A program made the position numbers and the translations under genes. Shown piece by piece: positions 7,505 through 16,454 of a stretch of DNA of 64,000 nucleotides. The notes under the pieces are model-generated. The model was given only the letters and a program-made list of their open reading frames with translations, had not been told where the DNA came from and made no database searches. The stretch comes from Ruminococcus sp. (GTDB taxonomy: Bacteria > Bacillota > Clostridia > Oscillospirales > Ruminococcaceae), in NCBI GenBank assembly GCA_015066805.1, contig SVNP01000011.1, positions 1 through 64,000 of the forward strand, written 5' to 3'. Within the stretch, counting starts at the first letter, position 1. Every line of letters starts with the position of its first letter.

Positions 7505-8173
7505 ATGCCAAACATATTGATCGTTGACGATGATGTAAGTATCAATGATATGATCTCCGAAGCTCTGATAGCAGAGGGCTATACCGTACAAAAAGCCTAT
7601 TCCGGAACGGAAGCACTGATGCTGTTATCCAACAGCAGGCCTGATCTGGTATTGCTGGATCTGATGCTTCCCGGTCTGACAGGTGAAGCACTTTTGCCGC
7701 AGATCAGTCATATCCCTGTAATTGTGGTCAGTGCAAAAGCAGATATTCCCCATAAGGTAGAGCTGCTGCTGGACGGAGCTGCCGATTATATCACAAAACC
7801 CTTCAATATACAGGAGCTTCTTGCAAGAATCGCGGTACAACTGCGTAAAAATGCAAATGATGTCTGTACAAACTGCATCACCTACCATGATATTACACTG
7901 GATACCGATGCACATACAGTAACAGCAAACGCTGAAAACATCAAGCTTACCAGAACAGAATACGCCATCCTCAAGCTGCTGATGCAAAATCCCGAACAGG
8001 TCGTTGCCAAGCTGACCATCCTTGAAAGCATCAGCATGGATACACCGGATTGCACCGAAGATTCCCTGAAAATACACATTCACAATCTGCGGAAAAAGCT
8101 GAAAACCGCAACGGGGAACGATTATATTTCTGCCGTATGGGGCATCGGCTTTTTGCTTTCCGCAAAATCTTAA
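7505..8173 (+). CDS. OmpR/PhoB-family response regulator
   Basis: A receiver domain (1-115; VDDDVS, phospho-acceptor Asp in LLDLMLPG, switch Lys in ITKPF) is joined to a winged-helix DNA-binding domain (about 125-222; LTRTEYAILKLLMQNP, IHNLRKKL, ending in a typical VWGIGFLL). Its partner kinase is encoded at 9934-10809, after the ABC transporter genes. Direct repeats at 8168-8209, overlapping its own stop codon, are the likely binding site. The order regulator-ABC-ABC-kinase resembles peptide-antibiotic sensing and detoxification modules of Firmicutes. The inducer is unknown. Confidence 0.93.
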   Translation: MPNILIVDDDVSINDMISEALIAEGYTVQKAYSGTEALMLLSNSRPDLVLLDLMLPGLTGEALLPQISHIPVIVVSAKADIPHKVELLLDGAADYITKPFNIQELLARIAVQLRKNANDVCTNCITYHDITLDTDAHTVTANAENIKLTRTEYAILKLLMQNPEQVVAKLTILESISMDTPDCTEDSLKIHIHNLRKKLKTATGNDYISAVWGIGFLLSAKS

Positions 8174-8209
8174 CGGTATCTTAACTCTTTTCTTAACCGT
8201 TTTCTTAAC
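8168..8209 (+). promoter_or_regulatory. Four TCTTAAC direct repeats, probable regulator binding site
   Basis: TCTTAAC occurs at 8168, 8179, 8191 and 8203, with steps of 11, 12 and 12 bp, one helix turn each. OmpR/PhoB-type regulators bind such head-to-tail repeats. A weak -10 (TATCAT, 8219-8224) with no good -35 follows, as expected for an activator-dependent promoter. Confidence 0.75.
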
Positions 8210-8253
8210 TGTTTCATGGTATCATGGTTTCAGAAAGGAAAGGTGATGAACGT

Positions 8254-9168
8254 ATGGACTATGTTCTCAGCACAAAAGATCTTTGCAAGCACTATAAAGG
8301 CTTCAAAGCACTGAACGGACTGACTATGCACGTGCCGAAAGGCTCGATCTATGGCTTTGTGGGCAAAAACGGAGCCGGCAAAACTACACTGATCCGTCTG
8401 ATCTGTGGTTTGCAGCATCCCACAAGCGGAGAATTTACACTGTATGATGTCAAGCACACAGACAGTACCATCTCCAAATCCAGACGCAGAATGGGCGCTG
8501 TGGTGGAAACCCCTTCTATTTATCCGGATATGACTGCGGCGGAGAATCTCAGACAGCAATACCGCATTCTGGGCCTGCCCGGCTTTGATGGCATTGAGGA
8601 ACTGCTGCAGCTTGTAGGTCTTGACAGTACCGATCAGAAGAAGGCAAAAAACTTCTCACTGGGTATGCGGCAGCGGCTTGGTATTGCTGTTGCCCTTTGC
8701 GGAAATCCTGACTTCCTTGTATTGGATGAGCCCATCAACGGACTGGACCCGCAGGGTATTGTGGAGATTCGTGAACTGATCCTCAAGCTCAATCGCGAGA
8801 AGAAGATCACTGTACTGATCTCTTCTCATATTCTCGATGAGCTGTCCCGTCTTGCTACCCATTACGGCTTTATCGACAAAGGACGCATGGTGCGCGAAAT
8901 CAGCGCACAGGAGCTGGATGCTGCCTGCAGAAAATGTATGCGGCTTACTGTTTCGGATACGGCGGCACTGACAAGAGTGCTGGATACACTGGGATACGAA
9001 TACACCATCATTGACGATGCACATGCCGATGTGTATGCCAAGCCCAACATCACACAGCTTACCCTTGCACTGGCCAAGGAAAACTGTGAGGTGCTTTCGG
9101 TGGAAGAACACGATGAGAGTCTGGAGAGCTTTTATATTTCTCTGATGGGAGGCAAGGGTCATGATTAA
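8254..9168 (+). CDS. ABC transporter ATP-binding protein (bacitracin/lantibiotic-immunity type)
   Basis: The protein of 304 residues contains Walker A GKNGAGKTT, signature FSLGMRQRLG, Walker B FLVLDEPINGLD and the switch sequence ISSHIL. The ATPase domain is followed by a 75-residue C-terminal extension, common in BcrA/NisF-like exporters. I chose ATG 8254 because AGGTGA precedes it by about 7 bp. It overlaps the permease gene by 8 bp. Regulation is probably by the TCTTAAC repeats upstream. Confidence 0.9.
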   Translation: MDYVLSTKDLCKHYKGFKALNGLTMHVPKGSIYGFVGKNGAGKTTLIRLICGLQHPTSGEFTLYDVKHTDSTISKSRRRMGAVVETPSIYPDMTAAENLRQQYRILGLPGFDGIEELLQLVGLDSTDQKKAKNFSLGMRQRLGIAVALCGNPDFLVLDEPINGLDPQGIVEIRELILKLNREKKITVLISSHILDELSRLATHYGFIDKGRMVREISAQELDAACRKCMRLTVSDTAALTRVLDTLGYEYTIIDDAHADVYAKPNITQLTLALAKENCEVLSVEEHDESLESFYISLMGGKGHD

Positions 9169-9925
9169 GCTGCTGAATACCAATTTCCACGAACTGTTCA
9201 AATCCAGATATTTTTATCTGGCAATGCTGATCTGTGCAGCCATCGGCGGCGGACTGACTGCGGCGATGTATCTCTTTCCCAATTACAATATGCCTGAAGA
9301 TGCAGGCGTGATCCTGACAAAGGGAACGATTTTGGGTTTTGCACCCGGCTTTTCCACCATTATTCTTCCCTTTGTGGCGGCTGCTACCGTTGCGGTACTG
9401 CTGGATTCACAGTTCCGTCATGGCATCGTCAGAAATATGCTTACCTGCGGGCATAAACGTGCGGAGATCTTTTTGGCAAATCTCATCACCATGAGTGCAG
9501 CAACGGCTATCTACTTTGTATGCTATCAGATTGCCGTTTTTGCCGTGGCGATCTTCGCCTTTGGTTATGAGGGCTACACCCTGAAAGCCGCTTTCGTTTC
9601 TCTTTCCGTTATGCTTGTGATGCTCATTTCCATCAGCACGGTGCTGTCATTGGTGCTAGGTAATTTCCTGCGCAACGGTAAGCCTGCCATCATCATCCTT
9701 GTGGTGCAATATGCGCTGAATCTTTCCATGCTTTTCGGTATGTTCAAGCACGAAAGCAAGGTGCTGAGCGTTCTGGCAAGCGCATTCCCCCAAGGCTGTC
9801 TGTTTGATTTTTCTTACGCTGTGATTCCCGACGGAATTGAAAAAAACCTCATCATATCCGTTGTGATGATCCTTGTTTTTACTGTCATCGGGCTGGTTCA
9901 TTTTCAAAAGTGTGATATAAAGTAG
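9161..9925 (+). CDS. ABC-2 type permease
   Basis: This membrane partner of the preceding ATPase has 254 residues with about six hydrophobic segments (near 20-38, 60-82, 105-130, 140-165, 172-190 and 225-250). The size and pattern match lantibiotic-immunity or bacitracin-export permeases. Operon position between its ATPase and the sensor kinase supports a stress-response role. The substrate cannot be told from sequence. Confidence 0.85.
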   Translation: MIKLLNTNFHELFKSRYFYLAMLICAAIGGGLTAAMYLFPNYNMPEDAGVILTKGTILGFAPGFSTIILPFVAAATVAVLLDSQFRHGIVRNMLTCGHKRAEIFLANLITMSAATAIYFVCYQIAVFAVAIFAFGYEGYTLKAAFVSLSVMLVMLISISTVLSLVLGNFLRNGKPAIIILVVQYALNLSMLFGMFKHESKVLSVLASAFPQGCLFDFSYAVIPDGIEKNLIISVVMILVFTVIGLVHFQKCDIK

Positions 9926-9933
9926 GTGTGTAA

Positions 9934-10809
9934 ATGGAATGGCTGCTTGCTGCAGCGGTCGCTGCGATCATGTTTTTATGGGTAAAGGTGTTTCTGCTGA
10001 AAAAATCGGCAAGAGAAATTGCGGATTCCTTTGAAGAAAAGCTGAAAACCGATACCAATACACTCATTGATATTTCCTCCCGCGATAAAGATATGCGGCA
10101 TCTGGCAGACAGTATCAATGTAAGGCTGAAGGAGCTGCGGCAGGAGCATCTGCAATATCACCAGGGTAATACCGAGCTGAAAAATGCAATCACCAACATC
10201 TCCCACGATATCCGTACACCGCTGACTGCGATTTACGGATATTTGGATATGATCCAACAGACCAACGATCCCGAAAAACAGGCAAAATACATTGCCATCA
10301 TGAAAGACCGTGCAGAGCTGATGAAGCATCTGACAGAGGAATTGTTCCGCTATTCCGTTATCATTGCCGACGAAACCGATATGGAAACAGAAGACGTCTT
10401 TGTCAATCAGGTATTGGCGGAAAGCATCAGCAGCTTTTATCCCGCACTTTCCGAAAAAGGCATTACACCGCAAATCACCATCACGGAAAAGCGCATTATA
10501 CGGAATGTGAATCGGGCGGCATTATCAAGGGTTTTCTCCAATCTGCTGAATAACGCCGTCAAGTACAGTGACGGTGATCTGCAGATCGCACTGTCCGATG
10601 CAGGCGAGATCACATTCTCCAACACGGCAAAGGAACTGTCTGCGGTAGAGGTAGAACAGCTTTTTGACCGATTCTATACCGTAGAGGCCGCACATCATTC
10701 CACAGGGCTTGGGCTTTCCATTGCACGGTCGCTGGTCAAGCGCATGGGCGGAAGCATCCATGCCGCATATCGGGAAGGCAAGCTGATCATTCAAATTACC
10801 ATGCAGTGA
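9934..10809 (+). CDS. Sensor histidine kinase of the ABC operon
   Basis: The protein of 291 residues has one N-terminal membrane segment (about 3-22), a short linker, a HisKA domain with phosphoacceptor His in NISHDIRTPLTAIYGYLD, and a HATPase domain with N box (LLNNAVKYS) and G box (TGLGLSIA). It has almost no extracellular sensor domain, so it resembles intramembrane-sensing kinases that detect their signal through the associated ABC transporter. The ATG follows AGGTG by 6 bp. It should phosphorylate the regulator at 7505. Confidence 0.92.
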   Translation: MEWLLAAAVAAIMFLWVKVFLLKKSAREIADSFEEKLKTDTNTLIDISSRDKDMRHLADSINVRLKELRQEHLQYHQGNTELKNAITNISHDIRTPLTAIYGYLDMIQQTNDPEKQAKYIAIMKDRAELMKHLTEELFRYSVIIADETDMETEDVFVNQVLAESISSFYPALSEKGITPQITITEKRIIRNVNRAALSRVFSNLLNNAVKYSDGDLQIALSDAGEITFSNTAKELSAVEVEQLFDRFYTVEAAHHSTGLGLSIARSLVKRMGGSIHAAYREGKLIIQITMQ

Positions 10810-10848
10810 TTCTCAATTCTCACTGTGGCAAAGGCAAACCTCATATGC

Positions 10849-10877
10849 AAAACGCCCCTCGGCTGAGGGGCGTTTCT
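10849..10877 (+). terminator. Rho-independent terminator
   Basis: AAACGCCCCTC pairs with GAGGGGCGTTT around GGCT, followed by CTT. It ends the regulator-ABC-kinase operon. Confidence 0.85.
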
Positions 10878-10963
10878 TATGACGTTTTATCGTCAGCCGG
10901 GTTTTTTCCTGCTGAAATAATGACAAATAATCGAATACATCATGAATAAAAGACAATCCGTAA

Positions 10964-10992
10964 TTGAAAATCTTTGCCGTTGCGGTTATAAT
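10964..10992 (+). promoter_or_regulatory. Promoter of the GH43 gene
   Basis: -35 TTGAAA, 17-bp spacer, -10 TATAAT. The leader of about 118 nt contains the hairpin at 11030-11061. Confidence 0.8.
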
Positions 10993-11029
10993 AAAATGGA
11001 CGCAAAGTAATTTTGCACTATGGGACAGT

Positions 11030-11061
11030 ACAAAGCTGTGATTCCCCTCTCACAGCTTTGT
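11030..11061 (+). promoter_or_regulatory. Perfect 12-bp hairpin in the 5' leader of the GH43 mRNA
   Basis: ACAAAGCTGTGA pairs fully with TCACAGCTTTGT around TTCCCCTC. No T-run follows, so it is not a standard terminator. It could stabilise the mRNA or be a protein-binding site. Confidence 0.6.
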
Positions 11062-11116
11062 GCGGTCATCGCAGCGCATCTGCTTTGTGATCAGAAAGAC
11101 AAGGGAGGATTTGAAA

Positions 11117-13375
11117 ATGAGAAAAAACAGGTTGATTTCCACTCTGCTTGCTGTGGCTCTGGCAATTACCGGACTGCACGCAGGCACCATTTCCCAACAA
11201 GCCGAAGAAGTTTCGGCAGCAGCCGGCAGAAGAGTTTCGGTACATGATCCCTCTATTATGAAGACCAACGGCACCTATTATGTGTTTGGTTCCCATATTG
11301 AGGCTGCCCGTTCCGATAATCTGCGTGACTGGACCCGCTTTACCAACGGCTATGCAACCGGCAACAATGTGTTGTTCGGCAATCTTTCTTCCAATCTGCG
11401 TTCTCCGTTTGCATGGGCGGGCGAGAATCTGGAAGACTGTGAAGGCGGTTTTTCCGTCTGGGCACCCGATGTGATCTGGAACCCCGATTTTGTCAACAGC
11501 GATGGCTCTAAGGGTGCTTATCTGATGTATTTCTGCACCACTTCCACCTATATTCGTTCTGTGATTGCATTTGCTGCTTCCAAGAATGTGGAAGGCCCCT
11601 ATACCTTTGTGGATAACCTGATCTATTCCGGCTTTACCGCCAACGATCAATGGGTCAGCAGCTCCACAAAGAACGTAAACAAGAAATATACCTCCACCAA
11701 TGTGGATGAACTGATCAATTCCGGTCAGGTAACATACAACGATCAGTGGTTCCGTAACAACAACTTCAACAACCAGTTGTTCCCCAATGCCATTGATCCC
11801 ACGATCTACACCTCTCCCGACGGCAAAATGTACATGACCTACGGTTCCTGGTCAGGCGGTATTTTTACCCTGGAGCTGGATAAGACCACCGGTCGTGTGA
11901 TTCACCCCAAAACCGGCACCACCTCCGACGGCAGAATGGTAGACAGCTACTTCGGCACCAAGATCTCCGGCGGCTACGGCAAGTCCGGTGAGGGTCCCTT
12001 TATTGAGTACAATCCGGATAACGGCTACTACTACCTGTGGGTCACCTATGGCGGACTGGCCTCCAACGGCGGCTACAATATGCGTGTGGGACGTTCCCAA
12101 AGTCCTCTGGGACCGTTTTTGGATCCCGCCGGCAACAACATGGTACTGAATTCTAATTCCAACCTGGACAGCGTGGGCCTGAAGGTAATGGGAAATTACA
12201 AGTTCAGTTGCCTGAACACCGCATACATGGCTCCCGGTCATAACTCTGTTCTCCGTGATGACGACGGCCAATGGTATCTGATCTACCACACCAGATTCGA
12301 TGATGGTGCAGAGTTCCACGAGGTGCGTGTACATTCCATGGCATTCAGCGAAGACGGCTGGCCTGTTGTCATTCCTTTTGAATACTGCATTAAGCCCTGG
12401 TCGGAAACAGGTTATAACCAGAACGATCTGGTCGGTACCTACGAGTATATCAACCACGGTCTTGCTACCAACGGCACAATCATTAATTATCAGAACATCA
12501 CCCTCAATGCCGATGGCACCATCTCCGGTGCAGTTTCCGGCACCTGGGAGCAATCGGAAATCAGCTCCTATGCAACCCTGAGAATCAACAATGTGACCTA
12601 CCGTGGCCATTTTGCCGCTGAGTACGATGAAAGCACGGGCAATCGTGTGATGGTATTTACGGCTGTGGGCAGCAACAACCAGACCATCTGGGGTGCAAAG
12701 ACCGTTGCATGGTCCGGTCAGGAGCGTGTCATCAAACCCATTGAGTACGCAAACGGTAAGTACATCACCAAGCTGGCTGTCAATGATAAGGCAAATGCCG
12801 CACAGTGGTCTGTGGAAACCGCAGGCGTACAGAACGGCAGTGTGGTGTTCGGTGACAGAGAATACACCTTTACCGCAATTCCCGCTGTACTGGATGGCGC
12901 AGAGTGGATCCGTACCGCTTGTGATTCCAAGAGCTATTCCGGCGATCAGGCAACCTTTATTGCAGGCGCAGATGCAACCGCATATGTGGCTCTGGACAGC
13001 CGCATTACCAATGTTCCGGCATGGCTGGGCGGCTGGGAAAAAACCAACGAAACCCTCACCGATAACGGCGATCCCATTGTGACCTATCAGTTGTACAAAA
13101 AGGATTTCGCCACCGGCGAAACCGTAACGCTGGGAGCTGTGAATCAATCCGGCTGTGTGAACTACGCAGTGGCAGTCACCGAGCAGAAGAAGCTCATAAA
13201 CGGTGACATCAATGCAGACGGAAGCTGCAATATGGCAGATCTGGTGCTGATGCAGAAGCATCTGGTGCTGGCCGAAATGCTGACACCCGATCAGGCAGCC
13301 ATTGCCGATATGAACAAGGACGGCAAGATCACCGCTGTTGATCTGACGCTGGTCAAGCGCATTTTGATCCGATAA
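11117..13375 (+). CDS. Cellulosomal GH43 arabinanase-like enzyme with dockerin
   Basis: The protein of 752 residues has a signal peptide (1-35). The GH43 five-bladed propeller (about 38-430) shows three candidate catalytic acids: Asp44 in VHDPS, Asp227 in NAIDPT and Glu292 in SGEGPF. A small beta domain (about 440-530) resembles the C-terminal module of extracellular endo-1,5-alpha-L-arabinanases. A module of about 150 residues (540-690) that I cannot name and a C-terminal dockerin (695-752; GDINADGSCNMADLVLMQKH and ADMNKDGKITAVDLTLVKRI) follow. It probably cuts arabinan side chains of pectin. ATG 11117 follows GGGAGG. Confidence 0.88.
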   Translation: MRKNRLISTLLAVALAITGLHAGTISQQAEEVSAAAGRRVSVHDPSIMKTNGTYYVFGSHIEAARSDNLRDWTRFTNGYATGNNVLFGNLSSNLRSPFAWAGENLEDCEGGFSVWAPDVIWNPDFVNSDGSKGAYLMYFCTTSTYIRSVIAFAASKNVEGPYTFVDNLIYSGFTANDQWVSSSTKNVNKKYTSTNVDELINSGQVTYNDQWFRNNNFNNQLFPNAIDPTIYTSPDGKMYMTYGSWSGGIFTLELDKTTGRVIHPKTGTTSDGRMVDSYFGTKISGGYGKSGEGPFIEYNPDNGYYYLWVTYGGLASNGGYNMRVGRSQSPLGPFLDPAGNNMVLNSNSNLDSVGLKVMGNYKFSCLNTAYMAPGHNSVLRDDDGQWYLIYHTRFDDGAEFHEVRVHSMAFSEDGWPVVIPFEYCIKPWSETGYNQNDLVGTYEYINHGLATNGTIINYQNITLNADGTISGAVSGTWEQSEISSYATLRINNVTYRGHFAAEYDESTGNRVMVFTAVGSNNQTIWGAKTVAWSGQERVIKPIEYANGKYITKLAVNDKANAAQWSVETAGVQNGSVVFGDREYTFTAIPAVLDGAEWIRTACDSKSYSGDQATFIAGADATAYVALDSRITNVPAWLGGWEKTNETLTDNGDPIVTYQLYKKDFATGETVTLGAVNQSGCVNYAVAVTEQKKLINGDINADGSCNMADLVLMQKHLVLAEMLTPDQAAIADMNKDGKITAVDLTLVKRILIR

Positions 13376-13377
13376 AC

Positions 13378-13416
13378 CGAAAAAACCCCGCCCTTCCATT
13401 GAAGAGCGGGGTTTCT
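13378..13416. terminator. Bidirectional terminator between GH43 and GH10 genes
   Basis: AAACCCCGC and GCGGGGTTT arms lie around a loop of about 16 bases, with A- and T-rich flanks on both sides. It lies between two convergent genes. Confidence 0.8.
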
Positions 13417-13432
13417 TGTATTACAAACAGGA

Positions 13433-15298
13433 TCAATCCAAAGCTGCAATGTTTTTCAGCATTGCAACGGCGTCATCACCGTTAATATCGCCATCCTGAT
13501 TGAAGTCTGCATTTGCCATACCCACATCGGTAATGGTAATTGCATCATCCTCTGCCAGGAAACGGTTCAGCAGAATCACATCAGCGATCTTAAACAGATC
13601 GTCGCAGTTGGTATCACCCAGAACAGTATACTCTCCACCGGTTACAGAAGTAACAGTGGTCTCGGTGGTGGTAACAGTAGTCGTGGTGGTGGTTTCGGGC
13701 AGATCAGGCATTTCCAGACCATCCACGATGGAATAGTATGCGGGCTTTGCCTGGAAAGCAGCATCAAACAGCAGCGGCAGTCTGGTTGCTCTCCAGCTCT
13801 GGTCATCGGTTACGCCCCAGAATACAACAGCGGAGATGCTGTCTGCATACTTCACCAGCACATCCATGATATCGCTGTAATACTGTGCCTGTGTTGCCAG
13901 ACCGGATTCGGAGGTATCGGAGGTGGTAGCATCCAGCTCAGTGATCTGTACATCCAGACCGGTTGCTGCAAATGCGGCAATGGCCTTTTCATAGGCAGAG
14001 ATACCGGGGAAGGACACATCCAGGTGAGACTGGCAGCCGATGCCGTCGATCAGACCCTTTTCCTGCAGTGCAGTTGCCATTTTCACGATAGCAGCAGTCT
14101 TTTCGGGCATATACTCGTTGAAATCATTGTAGTACAGCTTGGTGCCTTCGGGTGCATACTTTCTGGCATACTCAAATGCAGGCTCAATAAAGGAATTATC
14201 ACCGAACACCTGCACCCAGGCGGAATTGTTGGAGCCGGAAGAACCCTGCTCACCGGGATTACGGGGAGAACCGTTATCCAGCCAGGCCTCGTTCACTACA
14301 TCCCATGCGTAAATATCAACGGTGGGATATTCACTTTCCAGCGCAGCAAACACATTCTTGATGTAGTTCTCCATACGCACCAGCATTTCATCCTTGGTGA
14401 CCCATGCGCCGTCATCGGCATAGTTCTCCTTAAAGAACCAGTCGGGAGTCTGGCTGTGCCATACCAGAACGTGGCCACGCACAGGCAGATTGTTGTCACG
14501 ACAGTAGTTCAGCAGACCTCTGGAAGCGGAAAGGGTAACCTGCGGGTTGGTGTCATCGCCCTCGGCAGCCATAGCCTGACAAGCAGCCTTATCCAGAACG
14601 GAATCGGGCTTCAGCTCATTGCCGAAGGTGATGCTGTCATCAAAGTGCTTCTGCACCAGATCCATAAAGGAAGGGGAAGACAGATTGGAAGCCATGATAG
14701 CCGTGCCGATATTGTAGTAGGGAGAATACAGATCGGACAGGGAAGGAATATCATCCTGAATGGGGATCACGGGTGCGGGAGCAATGACAAAATCATCCAC
14801 ATACAGCTTGCAGGAAGCATCGGAAGATTCGAAGTACAGATACACATTGGTCATATCCGCAGTAAAGCTGAATTTGATCTCGGAAAACTCATTCCAGGCA
14901 TCACCGGAAAAAGACTTCAGGTTGCTGTAATGCCGCTCGCCTTCGGTATCGGTGTACTCCATGCTCAGGCTGAGGGTGCTGTACCACTCACTTTTTGCCC
15001 AGGCACTGACGGTGTATTCCACATTGGGCTCGCACAGCTCATCCAGCAGGAACTGCGGGCCGTTCCAGGATTTCTCTCTGCCGCTGATGCACATGGAATA
15101 GGATCCGCCGTGAGGCAGCTCGGTGGTAGCCTCAATGACTTCTACACCGCCGCGACCGGTAAACAGGATCTCGCCGTCTTCAAAATCGGTGGCATAGATC
15201 ACGTCATCGGCAGCGGAAGTAGAGATGACCGCAGGCAAGGAAACAATGCCCATTGCCGCAGCGGTCAGTGCAGCAATGTACTTACGGGATGTACGCAT
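13433..15298 (-). CDS. Cellulosomal CBM22-GH10 endo-xylanase with dockerin
   Basis: The protein of 621 residues has a signal peptide (about 1-30), a CBM22-type xylan-binding module (about 33-177), a GH10 barrel (about 190-530), a Thr-rich linker (about 535-555) and a C-terminal dockerin (560-621; GDTNCDDLFKIADVILLNRF and ADFNQDGDINGDDAVAMLKN). The acid/base is Glu337 in DVVNEAW and the nucleophile is Glu454 in VQITELD; the spacing of 117 residues is normal for GH10. It hydrolyses beta-1,4-xylan outside the cell as part of the cellulosome. It has its own strong promoter and shares a terminator with GH43. Confidence 0.95.
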   Translation of the reverse strand: MRTSRKYIAALTAAAMGIVSLPAVISTSAADDVIYATDFEDGEILFTGRGGVEVIEATTELPHGGSYSMCISGREKSWNGPQFLLDELCEPNVEYTVSAWAKSEWYSTLSLSMEYTDTEGERHYSNLKSFSGDAWNEFSEIKFSFTADMTNVYLYFESSDASCKLYVDDFVIAPAPVIPIQDDIPSLSDLYSPYYNIGTAIMASNLSSPSFMDLVQKHFDDSITFGNELKPDSVLDKAACQAMAAEGDDTNPQVTLSASRGLLNYCRDNNLPVRGHVLVWHSQTPDWFFKENYADDGAWVTKDEMLVRMENYIKNVFAALESEYPTVDIYAWDVVNEAWLDNGSPRNPGEQGSSGSNNSAWVQVFGDNSFIEPAFEYARKYAPEGTKLYYNDFNEYMPEKTAAIVKMATALQEKGLIDGIGCQSHLDVSFPGISAYEKAIAAFAATGLDVQITELDATTSDTSESGLATQAQYYSDIMDVLVKYADSISAVVFWGVTDDQSWRATRLPLLFDAAFQAKPAYYSIVDGLEMPDLPETTTTTTVTTTETTVTSVTGGEYTVLGDTNCDDLFKIADVILLNRFLAEDDAITITDVGMANADFNQDGDINGDDAVAMLKNIAALD

Positions 15299-15331
15299 GG
15301 GGAACTCCTCCTCTTTTCAATTTGTGCCATT

Positions 15332-15360
15332 ATTATAGCACAAAAATCCAAAGCTGTCAA
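15332..15360 (-). promoter_or_regulatory. Xylanase promoter
   Basis: Minus strand: -35 TTGACA (15360-15355), 17-bp spacer, -10 TATAAT (15337-15332), a full consensus match. It lies between the end of the SDR gene and the xylanase. Confidence 0.9.
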
Positions 15361-15386
15361 CATCACGCAAAAATATACAAGGAGTA

Positions 15387-16100
15387 TTATACGCCGAATC
15401 CCCCATTTACACCCAGTATCTGTCCCGTAATAAAATCGGCCTCCGGAGCCGCAAAAAACCATACTGCCCTTGCCACATCCTCCGGTGTACCAATTCGCCC
15501 CACGGGGGTTTCCTCTGTCAGAGCAGCCATAGTGTCGGCATCGTAAACACGATTCATGTCCGTGTCAATCACACCGGGCGTAATGCAGTTTACCGTAATG
15601 CCCGAAAGCCCAACCTCCTTGGCAAGTGCCTTGGTAAAGCCGATGAGTGCTGCTTTTGCTGCGGAATAATGCACCTCGCAGGCGGCACCCACCTCTCCCC
15701 ATACAGAGGAAATATTGATGATACGCCCGCAATGCTTGCGCAGCATGGCAGGCAAAAGCCGTTTGGTACAGTGCATGGCACCTTCGGTATTGATGGCAAA
15801 TAAGCGTCGGGCATCCGCATCGGTAATGTCCTGATACAGGCCCTCCATCGCAATGCCTGCGTTATTTACCAGAATATCCACACCACCGCTGTTTTGCAGG
15901 ATCTCCTCCGTCATGCGGTCGATCTGTGCGGGATCAGCCAGATCGGCGCAATACAGCGTGCCGCCGATCTCTTCGGCAAGAGCTTCCGCTGCCTCACGGC
16001 TGTGGTGATAATGGATCAGCACATGACAGCCCTTTGCCGCAAGCTCTCTTGCAATGGCTGCCCCGATCCCACGGGATGCACCCGTTACCAATGCGATCAT
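15387..16100 (-). CDS. Short-chain dehydrogenase/reductase (FabG-like)
   Basis: The protein of 237 residues has the NAD(P) motif TGASRGIG (residues 7-14), NNAG, catalytic Ser in NISSVWG and Tyr-x3-Lys in YSAAK, and a C-terminal GGFGV of the FabG class. It reduces a carbonyl with NAD(P)H; FabG-like 3-oxoacyl-ACP reduction is possible, but no fatty-acid genes lie nearby, so the substrate is open. I chose ATG 16100 because AAAGGAACGG precedes it; the longer frame upstream has no motif. Confidence 0.85.
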   Translation of the reverse strand: MIALVTGASRGIGAAIARELAAKGCHVLIHYHHSREAAEALAEEIGGTLYCADLADPAQIDRMTEEILQNSGGVDILVNNAGIAMEGLYQDITDADARRLFAINTEGAMHCTKRLLPAMLRKHCGRIINISSVWGEVGAACEVHYSAAKAALIGFTKALAKEVGLSGITVNCITPGVIDTDMNRVYDADTMAALTEETPVGRIGTPEDVARAVWFFAAPEADFITGQILGVNGGFGV

Positions 16101-16119
16101 AGATTCCGTTCCTTTCCTC

Positions 16120-16148
16120 TTGCATTTTTTCTTCAAATATGCTATGAT
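16120..16148 (+). promoter_or_regulatory. Promoter of the DUF896 gene
   Basis: -35 TTGCAT, 17-bp spacer, -10 TATGAT, about 50 bp before the start. Confidence 0.65.
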
Positions 16149-16197
16149 AGTATTATATCATGAGAAAACAAGGATTGCAAGCAGGAAGGATAGCATC

Positions 16198-16416
16198 ATG
16201 GATCAAAAAATGATTGACCGTATCAACGAACTGGCACGGAAAGCCAAAACCGAAGGTCTGACCGAAGACGAAAAGCAGGAACAGGCAGACCTGCGGGAAG
16301 CATATCGTGCAGCATTCCGCAGAAATCTTGCGGGGATTCTGGATCACACTACCATTGTGGATGAAAAAGGCAATGTGGTACGCCATGTGGGCGATGCCGC
16401 AAAGCCCAAAAGCTGA
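16198..16416 (+). CDS. DUF896 family small protein (YnzC-like)
   Basis: The protein of 72 residues begins MDQKMIDRINELARKAK and continues LTEDEKQEQADLREAY, which is the helical hairpin signature of the DUF896/YnzC family. The function of the family is not settled; in Bacillus a member is under LexA control with yneA. GGAAGGA precedes the ATG. It is divergent from the SDR gene. Confidence 0.88.
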   Translation: MDQKMIDRINELARKAKTEGLTEDEKQEQADLREAYRAAFRRNLAGILDHTTIVDEKGNVVRHVGDAAKPKS

Positions 16417-16422
16417 ATCATC

Positions 16423-16454
16423 AAAAGGGAACGGGAGACCGTTCCCTTTTTTAT
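16423..16454. terminator. Terminator between DUF896 and sigF
   Basis: AAAAGGGAACGG pairs with CCGTTCCCTTTT around GAGA, with T-runs for the plus strand. It is probably shared with the convergent sigF gene, whose stop lies inside it. Confidence 0.85.
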
